A stretch of 64,000 nt of DNA from Blastomyces gilchristii SLH14081 (taxonomy: Eukaryota; Ascomycota; Eurotiomycetes; Onygenales; Ajellomycetaceae): assembly GCF_000003855.2 (NCBI RefSeq), contig NW_003101679.1, positions 4,115,393-4,179,392 of the forward strand, in the 5' to 3' direction. The notes under the pieces were generated by a model, which had not been told where the DNA came from, ran no database searches, and was given only the letters and a program-made list of their open reading frames with translations. Each line of letters opens with the position of its first letter. Position 1 is the first letter of the stretch. The position numbers and the translations under genes are program-made. Shown here one piece after another: positions 21,401-31,023 of the stretch.

Positions 21401-23655
21401 TTATGCCATCCCTCCCATTCGTACCAACATAAGCGGCTTCCCAGCTTCAATGGAGTCATTTGGCTTGACCAAGATCTCCTCCACAACTCCTCCAGCAGTG
21501 CTGGGATCGGCCTGCACAGTGATCTCCAGCTTCATGGCCTCTAGGATCGTCACGACTTGGTTTGCAGCAATCTTATCTCCATCCTTGACTTCAATCTTCC
21601 ACACGTTGGCCTTCAGTGGCGCCTCAATAACAGTGATGTTGGGATCAATGAAGAGTTAGCTTTGAGTCTCATGCACGTATGGGACCTAGAAAAAGGTCCA
21701 AGTGGAAGGAGAGTGAAGAGGAAAGGGATGTCGGCATAGTCAGTTACATTCCCTCCAGCAAGGCTGCTACTGAATCCATAGGGATTTCACCAGCTGCCTT
21801 CTCTGCGGTCCAACGCTCCATCAACTCAGCTTCAAGCTTAAGCATTTCCAACTGCGCTTGCTGCTGTCGCGCGGATTTTTGCAACTTCGTCCTTGGTACC
21901 CCCCAACAAGCGGTTATGCTCCGCCATGTCGAACTCAACGTGTTCCCACTTATACTCATAACGGCCACTGCGGAATTGAGCCATGCCTCTTTCGTATTCC
22001 TCCTCCGTCACTTTGTAGGAGGAAATTTGATCAAAGTCTTCATAGGACCATGGCTTCTCTGGTGAATAGCCTGCTTTGGAGCCGAGGATGTCAACGCCCG
22101 GGATGGACAGGCCGGTCAGTTGGTAGCCTCCTGGCGATTCGACGTTGTAAAGTCTTTCGTATGGGACAGCGAGGTTAGTTTTGATACTTTTTAGACACAA
22201 CAAAGGGAAGGACATGGGCTGTCTCGACTTACGCCATGCAAGAACCTCCCCATGACACTTGACCTTCTGGGGTGAAAACACAACTAGGGTTCATCTTTGG
22301 GCAGTTCATGCGCTGACGGGGGTCCACCGTAAGTGACAATGGCAGAGCAGTAAGAAGTCTACGGCAATAACCATGAAGCTAGCAGTGAGATAGATGTTCT
22401 CGGCGACGAAATCCATATTATCGGGGAGATATGACGCGTATGGACGTTGAGTTTCCATGTAGCGCTGGAGTGCCGCAGTTTGTCTCTTGCTCTCGAAGGT
22501 AAGAGGAAGTTTGAAGACGCTTCGACTAGGCATCTTTGCCTGGCTTAGATCTCCAAGTTCAACTTCAAGCTCGCATAGATAATCAATCAACTTCCTTTGA
22601 GGGATCTTCAAACCATCATAATACAGCGAGAGAGCTATATAGTGGTCAGCTAAATGATTTGTGTATGCAGTTATTTTCGTTTAAACTTACAATTGCCACA
22701 TCCAACTGTTCCAATCAATCCCGTTGAAAAACTTATGTCTCCTTTTGCTTCCCTTAGCGCCTTTATGAGAGCAGTGACCCTACAACGAATGGTTGAGATC
22801 AAAGGCACCATGTCCATAATCAATAAGAACATAGTCATCGCCGCCCTGAATAATTTTAGTGAGTGGCGCGAGCTGAAGGCGAATTTCAGATTTTAACTCA
22901 CCTGCCTATAAGACACAAGAGGCTGTGTCTTGCCATTTTCCGGAATCTGATGAATAATAATAGCCTTGGGGCATTGGGTGGAGTCTTTTGGCTCTGGAAG
23001 ATTGCTGTAGTCTAATGGTGAAATCTCCGCAAACCTGGCCTTCCCCGAACAACATGCAGCTACTCTGCCCACGAAGTCCTCAACTCGGCGTCGCAAGGAA
23101 AGCGCATCTTCCAATGTAACCCTTCTGTACTTAATCGAGGCTCCCGCTTTCATTTGTCCCATTCGCCAGTAATCAGCCTTGACAATTGTGGTGCTGGAAA
23201 CGAACCCGCCAAAGTCGGGGCAATCAACAGGGAATACGCATGGGTCATGGCCTGTCCAGTTGAGCGTGCCCATTGGGTAACCATATTCTATGAGATTACT
23301 TGGGTGAGCGCTGCCTTCGCCGCCGTGAGGGCGAGCCCACCTTGGCTTTGGTCCAATAAGCCTAATTCCTCCTCTTGTAGCATTGTGAGAAACCTTCTAG
23401 GTAACGCGGTAAAACTCCTAGATGTGAATGAGCAAGAGAGATGTTGTCCTGAAACCACTTCGAGCTTAATGTCCGTTGGTCAAACTGGAATGCAATCTGT
23501 GTGAGCCCTTGTTTAACTTGGAGGTGTGCAAACATAGCACGGGCAATGCTAGCAGCCGATGCGACGTAGGTAAATTCCGCACTGTTGGCCGCATATTCAT
23601 AAAGTGTTGGGTCACCAGGGGCTCTGCAAACAATGGTGAACGCGATGTTGGGCAT
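21401..23655 (-). pseudogene. Broken urea-carboxylase-type carboxyltransferase with biotin carrier domain (KipA-KipI-BCCP)
   Basis: Reading down the minus strand from the ATG at 23655 gives an unassigned N-terminal part, then a KipA-like (CT_C_D) block GPKPRWARPHGGEG...GYPMGTLNWTGHDPCVFPVD, a KipI-like (CT_A_B) block with DDYVLIDYGHGAFDLN and NVESPGGYQLTGLSIPGVD, a helical linker, and a biotinyl domain ending near 21401 with the biotin site EAMKLE. This is the order of the C-terminal half of urea carboxylase, without a biotin-carboxylase domain. At least five frame changes are needed, near 23388, 23355, 22791, 22350 and 21875. Normal fungal introns survive (for example 22901-22846 and one ending in GAAAG before the SPGG block). 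Intact relatives would transfer carboxyl groups from biotin in cooperation with a separate biotin carboxylase. No product can be made as written. Confidence 0.85.
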
Positions 23656-24623
23656 GGTGGCAGAACGACGAAAGGATAAGCAAAATTGACACTGATAAAT
23701 AAACAAACAGGGTTCAAGCTGGGGAAGTACTTTCGCCAGCCATCAAGGGGCTATCGAGGAGTTTGGGGGCTTGTGATGGAAAGAAAATGATAGAGGGGTA
23801 AGGCATCTGGAGGGTATTTATGTTCTCCAATACGGCTTGTCCGAAGCAGCCTCAGTCGCAATGCTCGTTCCAGAAGGAAAGTTTGTCCTCTCGCTCGCTT
23901 TCACAGATACCATCAGCCATATCCTTCCCGGAATTGAAGGACCGGAGACCTTGCAGCCTGTGACTAGGCCGGGCATCCCCTCTCCAGACCGCGTAACCGC
24001 TCGGGACCTTTTCTGAATAACTATTGTCCTTATTGCCCTTCATTGTCCTTATTGTTTTGAAACATAATAATGAATTTAATGCGATGCACGTTGTCCGAGA
24101 AGATTGGTTCAGCGTTGGGAGGACAGGGCCTTTGGGGACGCATATTCGAATCACTAGTTCAGATCCGGGGCGCTTTGCCTGTTTGCTTGGTAGGGTAGCA
24201 AGAGATTCCCTACACTGAGGAGTAGTTTATTTATGCCGTATGGTGGATATGCTCGCAGAATTCGAACAGGTATGCAATGCAGGCCAGGCCGGCCTTGTGG
24301 TGAGCGGCAAACATCCAATGCTGTTGTCAGTGCAGTGGTCAGAACTTCTAGGTAACACATGTTAGATCTGATTGGGCGCTTATTTACGTCACCGGTCACC
24401 AGTCAAACCACCGATGCAGATGATAGAACTTGGAACATCTTGGTGTTTCATTGTATGAACCAGGACCTTCGCTCACATTCAGACTCGGTCACCAAGCGCT
24501 TATTTAGCACAATGAGGATCAAAGATTTCCCCTCCTTCCATAAATTCACGGTTTGAATTACATCAAGCATTATTTCTACATTCGTCGTCATGTTGAAAAA
24601 GACGACTTTTGGAATTCAAGACC
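23656..24623. other. Intergenic region between two divergent broken genes
   Basis: This probably was the shared promoter region of the leftward carboxylase gene and the rightward hypothetical gene. Only short unrelated open frames are present; no recognisable site was identified. Confidence 0.5.
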
Positions 24624-25664
24624 ATGCCTGAGCGTCCGACGTCGACACAAAGCCTGGCAACAGCTGGGCTGGAGAATTTGTCCCCACAGCACTTCGAGGT
24701 TTTGCAACAGGCCTTGTGGACAATCCTCTCCACGGACCTGGCCACGGAGACATTTGCCCAAGTTGTTGACGGCCGTCCCACGCGTGATGTCTGTCAAGAC
24801 TACGTCTACGAGTTTCGCAAAAAGCTTCCACAACAATATTCATCCAAGTGATGCAGCTCTGGAGGCAGTCGAGTCGTGCCGTCGAGATCTGGATCTTGGT
24901 AGTCTTCAATCAGTGCAGAGGTATAGTACATTCAGAGCCAAGCTTTCTATTTTGGAGAATGAATGCTAAAAAGTCAGCAGATAGCGCAAGCATTCCAAAA
25001 CTCTACCCCTGGCTCAAGAGAATTCCACTTACGCCTTATTGAGATCCCTGCTGTCCTCTGTCACGGCATCGCTGTTCACTTGTATCAGGCTTACGATGGA
25101 GGCTTTCATAAACCAGAGCCTCCCGACCCCATAGTATGGCCCGATGAACTGCTTTGGCCCAACATGCCACCCACACCACCCCTCAAAGCTCTGCCAGCGG
25201 AGCTTTTCCATCATTCTTATGATTTCTGGCAGCAATATCCTAACGGAATTGCCGATATTGTCGGTTACTGGGCAGAATATCGTCTGTTCGGGGGGGTTGT
25301 TTTGTTTGATCGTGGGGAGATAGGGCACGAAGTAAGAGTTCTATACTTCCCATACAGACTCCTTTTGCTTCTCAACCGAATTAATATTCACTTACTTTTG
25401 ATCTTTTGTCAATCTTAGTGCAAGGATATATTTATCCACCCAGTGGGCGGGTACATCGGGCAGCAGCCTCCAGGCGGCATTCGGTTCAAGGCGGAAGAAT
25501 ATGCACGTTGTGTCGATGAAAACTATGCCATGGACATGAACATTTATCGCGACAGGTATGAACGGATTATACCTCAGAGGCGGGCCCGTTGTGTTATCCG
25601 CGGTGAGGATCTTCCAGGATATGCACAAGCCATGGAAGATTGGGCTAGGAGAACTGGAAATTGA
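24624..25664 (+). pseudogene. Conserved-looking fungal hypothetical protein, apparently frameshifted
   Basis: The ATG at 24624 opens MPERPTSTQSLATAGLENLS and runs to a stop at 24849. The protein appears to continue in the next frame as IHPSDAALEAVESCRRDLD to about 24965, then returns to the first frame at QAFQNSTPGSREFHLRLIEI. A standard intron (25332-25418) follows GGVVLFDRGEIGHE, and the last exon CKDIFIHPVGGYIGQQPPGG runs to a stop at 25664. Two compensating small indels, near 24832 and 24965, therefore interrupt an otherwise coherent protein of about 315 residues. I do not recognise a named domain; the segment NGIADIVGYWAEYRLFGGVV looks like a conserved core. It lies between two other broken genes of one metabolic module, which hints at a linked role. 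A missed intron could explain one of the shifts. Confidence 0.6.
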
Positions 25665-26388
25665 GAATATTAGGTGGAAGATAGGAGTGAATTTGCGTAA
25701 ATTATTATGTGGGCGCCTGTTTCTTGTCTGTTGTACATGTACATTGCATGCGAGTTTCTATTATCCATCGTAGCCAAAAATCTGTCGGTCTGTCTGTTTC
25801 GTGGGGCTGGGTGGGGAATAAGAGAGAAAGAACGAGAGCATCATCTATCTATCTACATGTGAGAAAGGTGTAAGCTAATTTCGAGGTGGTCAAGTGAATA
25901 CAACGGACTTGCGCAGCCATCTAGTGCTTCTATTTAAAAAGTTAGCACGAATTCTGCGCGAATAGCTGCCTGGTAACTCGGCGATGCTGCTGTATCTGAT
26001 TCGATACCCGAGCCCGAAATCTCGTATGGGAGATGCCATCCATGTGTCCGGCGCTCGAGAGATGGTAGCTAGCAATGGTAGCTGGGGGAACTAAAAGTCA
26101 GCCCGGCATTCTGGGGCTCGCCCTAATGCCCGCCATCTTTGACCACATTCTCCTTGCTCCTTGCTGAACTTGAAACTTGAGAAGGGAGGGGATAAAATCG
26201 CACAATCGCACATGAGAATCTATCTTCGTGTCAACCCAGCCCTTGACATTAAAATTTATAATCTCCTGGCCAAACTAACAGGCACCGTACTGCACCGCGA
26301 CAACAACCATACCAGCTGCTTCATCCAAACTACAATCTATTGATAACTTATTACGACAGATCTCCTCCTACTTGGGTATCCAGACACA
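25665..26388. other. Intergenic region, nothing recognised
   Basis: About 720 bases between the hypothetical gene and the LamB/YcsF relic, with a short TCTATC run near 25845 and no supported gene. Confidence 0.5.
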
Positions 26389-27560
26389 ATGGCGCCGATA
26401 AAACACAAAGCCCTGATAAATTGTGACATGGGAGAAGCTGTCCATATAGCTCCCCCCCCAACCCACTCAATCCCTTTGTTATTCACACCGAAGAAGTCGA
26501 GTGCAGCTACCAGGGCGTCCATCAACTTTCTAAAGGGTTAACTGATGGGTTTCCATATCTATTACGGGAATTGGGCATGCGGCCCGGACCTCGAGCTTCT
26601 CCCCCTGGTTGATATCGCAAATATTGCCTGTGGATTTCATGCTGGGTAAGCCCTGCTCCCATAATTTTGTAGCGAATTTGGTTCATGAGGAATTTCATGT
26701 CCTCCTTATTCCCTAGGATATATATGAAATTGAAATCGAGGGGGAAGGTAGAAGAAAAAGAGAAGAAAGGAAAGCGTGGAAGCCATATGGCCGGCATGAA
26801 GCACATGAACAATCCAAAACCAACTCAAAGATGCGGAATATCACAGCTAACTCACCTCCCAACTCCTCCATTAAATTATATTAAAGCGACCCCCTCATTA
26901 CGATGGAAACCGTCCGAAACCTCAAGGCCCACAACGTCAAAATCGGCGCCCACCCAGGCCTCCCTGACCTCCAGGGCTTCGGTCGACGAGAAATGAAACT
27001 CCCTCCGGAAGAACTAACCACCCTAACAGTCTACCAAGTCGGCGCCCTCAAGGGCTTCTGGACCGAGAAGGCATCCCCCTCCATCGCGTTAAACCCCACG
27101 GCATCCTCTATGGCATAATGTGCCGCGACTACGAAGTAGCCAAAGCCGTGATGTTGGGTATCCCCAAGGGAATACCGGTCTTTGGCCTCGCAGGCACCAA
27201 AAGGCAGCGAAGGATCTTGGCATCCCGTTCTGGGCAGAGTTGTATGGCGATGTCAAGTACCGGACGGATGGGTCGTCGTTGTTGATTGATCGCAAGAAGA
27301 AACCGTGGGATTTGGTGGATGTGGAGAAACATGTCACTCAGCTGATTCGGACGCAGTCGGTGACTGCGGTGGATGGTACGGGGGTCGCGATGCCTGTTGG
27401 AAATTATCCGGTTTCCATCTGTTGTCATTCCGACTCTCCTGGCTGTGTAGAGATCATTGGGAAGACGAGAGAGGTGATAAATTTAATAAGGATGGGGAAG
27501 CGGGCCTTGTGTGAATGTGGGTCTCAGTATATGGATCTACTACCTACCTCTCTAATCTAA
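26389..27560 (+). pseudogene. Broken LamB/YcsF (5-oxoprolinase subunit A, PxpA-like) gene
   Basis: The ATG at 26389 starts HKALINCDMGEA, the family N-terminus, but the next 110 bases do not fit the family. The protein resumes in another frame at about 26553 with [20 protein letters not shown] and [10 protein letters not shown], then an intron (26646-26886) leading to GDPLITMETVRNLKAHNVKI and GAHPGLPDLQGFGRREMKL. A frameshift near 27055 precedes DREGIPLHRVKPHGILYGIM, another near 27205 precedes AAKDLGIPFWAELYGDVKYR, and the remnant carries VGNYPVSICCHSDSPGC before losing similarity. Intact PxpA works with PxpB and PxpC to hydrolyse 5-oxoproline to glutamate using ATP, which fits the neighbouring carboxyltransferase relic (PxpB/C are KipI/KipA homologues). 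The gene as written cannot encode a working enzyme. Confidence 0.85.
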
Positions 27561-28365
27561 AGGCATTTTCTGGCATCGATTCGCATGTATATCCAAGATA
27601 GTGAGTTGTCTTCGGATGCTCTATTAAACCTGTAACACCGAGCTGGGACTCTTGATGATAAAAATCCAAGGAACCTTTTTGCACATTCCGCGTGAACCAG
27701 AGGCAAGCTGAAATCCAATTGCTATGGAGTGGAGTTGGTAGATGTAACTGTGTCTACATGTTGTATCTCCAAGACTTTAATCTAATCCGTCTAACGTGCC
27801 TTGTCTTCCTGAGCTCCCCGGCTCAAAAAAGGTCTCACGCGCGGGGAAAAGACCAATAGCAAAATCCAATTCAAGGCAAGAAACGCCTATTGATCAAAAG
27901 CAAGCGACTGAGATGTATGAAAAAGGGGGCAAAAAAAACAATTAATTAATGTTCAAAGTGAATGGGAAAAAAAAGAAAAGAAAAGAAAAACATCACAAAA
28001 TGTATTAAAAATGACGCAAATTAGGCCAAGGCAGATGATGATAAGCTGTTGAAAAATCATCCACTTCCCTTCATATTCATTCTGATCCTTTCTATTCTTC
28101 GATAATGTAATCAAACTTTTGTACCCAACTGTCGTCCCAAACTATAAAAGCAAACATATCATCATGGCGTTTTGTAGCGCTGAGGTATCTTGCCTTTCTT
28201 TTCCTTTATTCCCTCCCCCCCACCTTCTCCTTCTCTATCATATAATTAACAGCCTGACGTGGATAAATCGATTTCGTAGCAACTGAGAATGGCCTGCGCA
28301 GACCAACCATTGCCCCCAAATATTGTCCTGAATCGCACGAAAGAACAATGCAAAAGGAGCAGACA
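27561..28365. other. Intergenic region between convergent genes
   Basis: This contains the 3' flank of the LamB/YcsF relic and of the homeobox gene, an A-rich stretch with AAAAG units at about 27967-27990, and no supported gene. Confidence 0.5.
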
Positions 28366-31023
28366 CTAGTTCATATCAAAGTGATCATCAAATATGTTCC
28401 GGAAACAAGGCTCAAACGAACCGGACGCGATATGGGTCCCAGACACAGGAGCAACCGATGAGGGGATGTCTATTGGCATAGTAGATGGCACTTCGAAATA
28501 GGAAGGGGCCTCGGACAGACTGTGCCGGTCAATAGCACCAAATTTACCCTCATTGTTGCCCATCCGGTGGTGGCCTCCAGGCTCGAACCTATCGATATGC
28601 ATATCACTGAAGTGTGCACCTAGATCCCCTTGAACACTGCCCGGAGGTTGTTGGAGATAGTGGTGCGTATTCTGGATTCCCAGATCGAAGCCAGCGCTTA
28701 CAGGAGCAGAAGAAGATAGTGCGTTGGATGTTGTCAAGCCTGGCCAGCCGCCACTGGGGAATCCAGCTGAACTTACACCCACGCTTCCCGTGGCGCTGTC
28801 CATGAAACTGCCGTGGATGCTCGGAGCTCCAGAATTGAAACTGGTGCTGTAGAATGCTGGGCTTTGGAACCCGGAACTGTTGACACCAGCATTGGTGAGG
28901 TTAGGCGGGATGGTCAGAAATTTATGCATAGGGGGTTGGGAGAGTCCAGGGGCAGCGAAGGGCGGCTGCATGCCCAAGTCATCTAGCTGGATATTTTCGA
29001 CTCCTGGGGGTTCACACAGGCCGTTGTCTCGCTTGAGAATAGATAGCCATATCGGATTGTCGGCACAAGTTTGGTTCCACGGGTCGTCAGATCCATATAC
29101 GATTTGTCGGGCTTCGCTCAAGATGTCCGAATCTGTCGGAATGATGCCACTGGCAACCTGGCGGCTGATATACGCGGAGAGTTCAATCCCTAGGCGGCGG
29201 AAACAATTTGCGTCTCCCGGGACAGGGATGTCACCTGACTCAGCGCTGGAGCCGGGATTTGAACCTCTCCTTAGTGCATCATAACTGGATTTCTTCGCCG
29301 GAGGTCTAGCGACCCACGGATCTGGTGTCTTTCGTTCTTCTCCAATTAGATATGGAGGCATGCCATTTTCGACAAGCCGCTGAACGCTAGGTTCGAAACC
29401 CCAGTCACCTTTCCACTGCGACATATCATTACCAGCTTTGAAATGAATTGAGAGATGATCGACACGATCTTTCCAGGTATTAAATATGGCGGAGCAAAAC
29501 CCACAGCGGGACCGGATCTCCGTAGTCGCACTTCTCCAGCTTTCCATCCAAGAGCCGAACTTTACACGATGCATCAGACGGAGATGTTGACTGAGGTGGT
29601 CCTTTCGATAGAAGGTCCGTTCCTGAAGGGACTTCTCCTGGCAAGCTTTGAAATTATGTGACTCAAGGTGGTCGTCATCTGGGTTGGGGCTTTTGCAAAA
29701 AGCACAGACGACTGCGCCATTTATTGTGACAACCCCTCCCTGCAGCGTACATGTCCATTTCTCCAACGCAAGATGCAATGACTTCTCGTGCCGTCGCCAA
29801 TCATATTTGGTACTAAATGAATCAGTGCAGAAAGTGCATTGGAAAATTCGAGCAGCCCGGGCATTTTGAAACGCATTTTGCCCAACTGCAGATTTATGGC
29901 GACGTCTACGGCGGTCTTTTCCGTCAAAAGAGTTGAACGAGGCGCGGGACGAGCGATGAGAGAAGGCGGATGCGAAAGACATATCGGAAATACTGGATTG
30001 TGTCGTGTCCAAACTGTAGCTACTCACCGACCGGGCGGGAAGTACATTGGAAAGACCTGAACCGTCAGTGCTCGAACCCGTTTGTCGAGAATGCGCGCGG
30101 AAACGGCCAGCACTGGAGGGATTTTTCTCCCCGCCACTGGACGGATTCCGCTCCGGAGCGAACGGTGCATTTGCCATGGCTCGGATAATATCTGTGGCTG
30201 ACGCAGGTTCGTGTTCAGGGGGCGAATGCTTCCAACGTTCAAGGGGAGTCAATTCGGAAATATCGACTCCTGGAGCTAGCTGTTTTCGTGGAATATCCAG
30301 AGCCCCCGTGGGTGGAGGAGAGCGATCGCGTAGCGATGGTCGGACTTTGCCTCGACGACGGGCATTTGCAAGCCAATTGCAGATCTGGCTACGCTTTAGG
30401 CCTGTCTTCAACTTCAATTCGTCTTTTTCCTTGTCTGAGGGATAGGGATGGCTGGCGTGCTCCGTGAGCCACGCCTTTAAGACCCGAATAGCTTCTCTTG
30501 GGAATCTGGAGCCACTCTTTCGTCCGCTCGGTTCCGTTTCCTCAAAAGTGGTACTGCAGGTGCCACCATGAAATGACCTTAAAAGTTTCTTGCCTGTGAA
30601 GCTGCCGATTGGCACGTAGCTGTCTTCGGAGACAACATGTAACGTATCCAATCCGTTTTCATGAGGCTTAGTCCGTGTGAAACTGCATTCACGGTAGAGA
30701 GAGATACAGCATGTACAACCGTTGTTCTGCATCACACCCCGTTGTGCCATGAAACAGTCAAGGCCTCGGGAACGACACAGATCGCAGGGCTCCTCAGCCC
30801 GGGTGACAGGAAAGACACCCCTATCAAGTATGCTTGGGAGCGCTTCTTGTTCTTGAGAGTTATCAGGCTGTGCGGTGGTGGGCGGCACGGGAGAGGGGAG
30901 CACAGGTGCGTCTTCAACAATTAAAGTATCATACTTCTCAATAAAGTCAGATTCATCGATCACTTGGCAATTAGAGTCAACATCGTCATCCAGGGCTGCT
31001 TGTTCGAAGTCGAAATATTCCAT
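28366..31023 (-). CDS. Homeobox (KN/TALE-type) and C2H2 zinc-finger transcription factor
   Basis: A single-exon protein of 885 residues starting at the ATG at 31023. It has an acidic N-terminus, then a cysteine-rich cluster (about 80-113: EPCDLCRSRGLDC and NGCTCCISLYREC). A homeodomain of the KN class follows at about 167-230, with FPREAIRVLKAWLTEHASHP and recognition helix RSQICNWLANARRRGK. A Ser/Pro-rich linker precedes a C2H2 finger (FQCTFCTDSFSTKYDWRRHE), a second atypical Cys/His segment and a third finger (CGFCSAIFNTWKDRVDHLSI). The C-terminal third is Gly/Ser/Pro-rich and probably an activation or interaction region. A nuclear regulator is the clear inference; targets are unknown. Homeobox-plus-C2H2 proteins are a recognised fungal class. 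Confidence 0.9.
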   Translation of the reverse strand: MEYFDFEQAALDDDVDSNCQVIDESDFIEKYDTLIVEDAPVLPSPVPPTTAQPDNSQEQEALPSILDRGVFPVTRAEEPCDLCRSRGLDCFMAQRGVMQNNGCTCCISLYRECSFTRTKPHENGLDTLHVVSEDSYVPIGSFTGKKLLRSFHGGTCSTTFEETEPSGRKSGSRFPREAIRVLKAWLTEHASHPYPSDKEKDELKLKTGLKRSQICNWLANARRRGKVRPSLRDRSPPPTGALDIPRKQLAPGVDISELTPLERWKHSPPEHEPASATDIIRAMANAPFAPERNPSSGGEKNPSSAGRFRAHSRQTGSSTDGSGLSNVLPARSVSSYSLDTTQSSISDMSFASAFSHRSSRASFNSFDGKDRRRRRHKSAVGQNAFQNARAARIFQCTFCTDSFSTKYDWRRHEKSLHLALEKWTCTLQGGVVTINGAVVCAFCKSPNPDDDHLESHNFKACQEKSLQERTFYRKDHLSQHLRLMHRVKFGSWMESWRSATTEIRSRCGFCSAIFNTWKDRVDHLSIHFKAGNDMSQWKGDWGFEPSVQRLVENGMPPYLIGEERKTPDPWVARPPAKKSSYDALRRGSNPGSSAESGDIPVPGDANCFRRLGIELSAYISRQVASGIIPTDSDILSEARQIVYGSDDPWNQTCADNPIWLSILKRDNGLCEPPGVENIQLDDLGMQPPFAAPGLSQPPMHKFLTIPPNLTNAGVNSSGFQSPAFYSTSFNSGAPSIHGSFMDSATGSVGVSSAGFPSGGWPGLTTSNALSSSAPVSAGFDLGIQNTHHYLQQPPGSVQGDLGAHFSDMHIDRFEPGGHHRMGNNEGKFGAIDRHSLSEAPSYFEVPSTMPIDIPSSVAPVSGTHIASGSFEPCFRNIFDDHFDMN

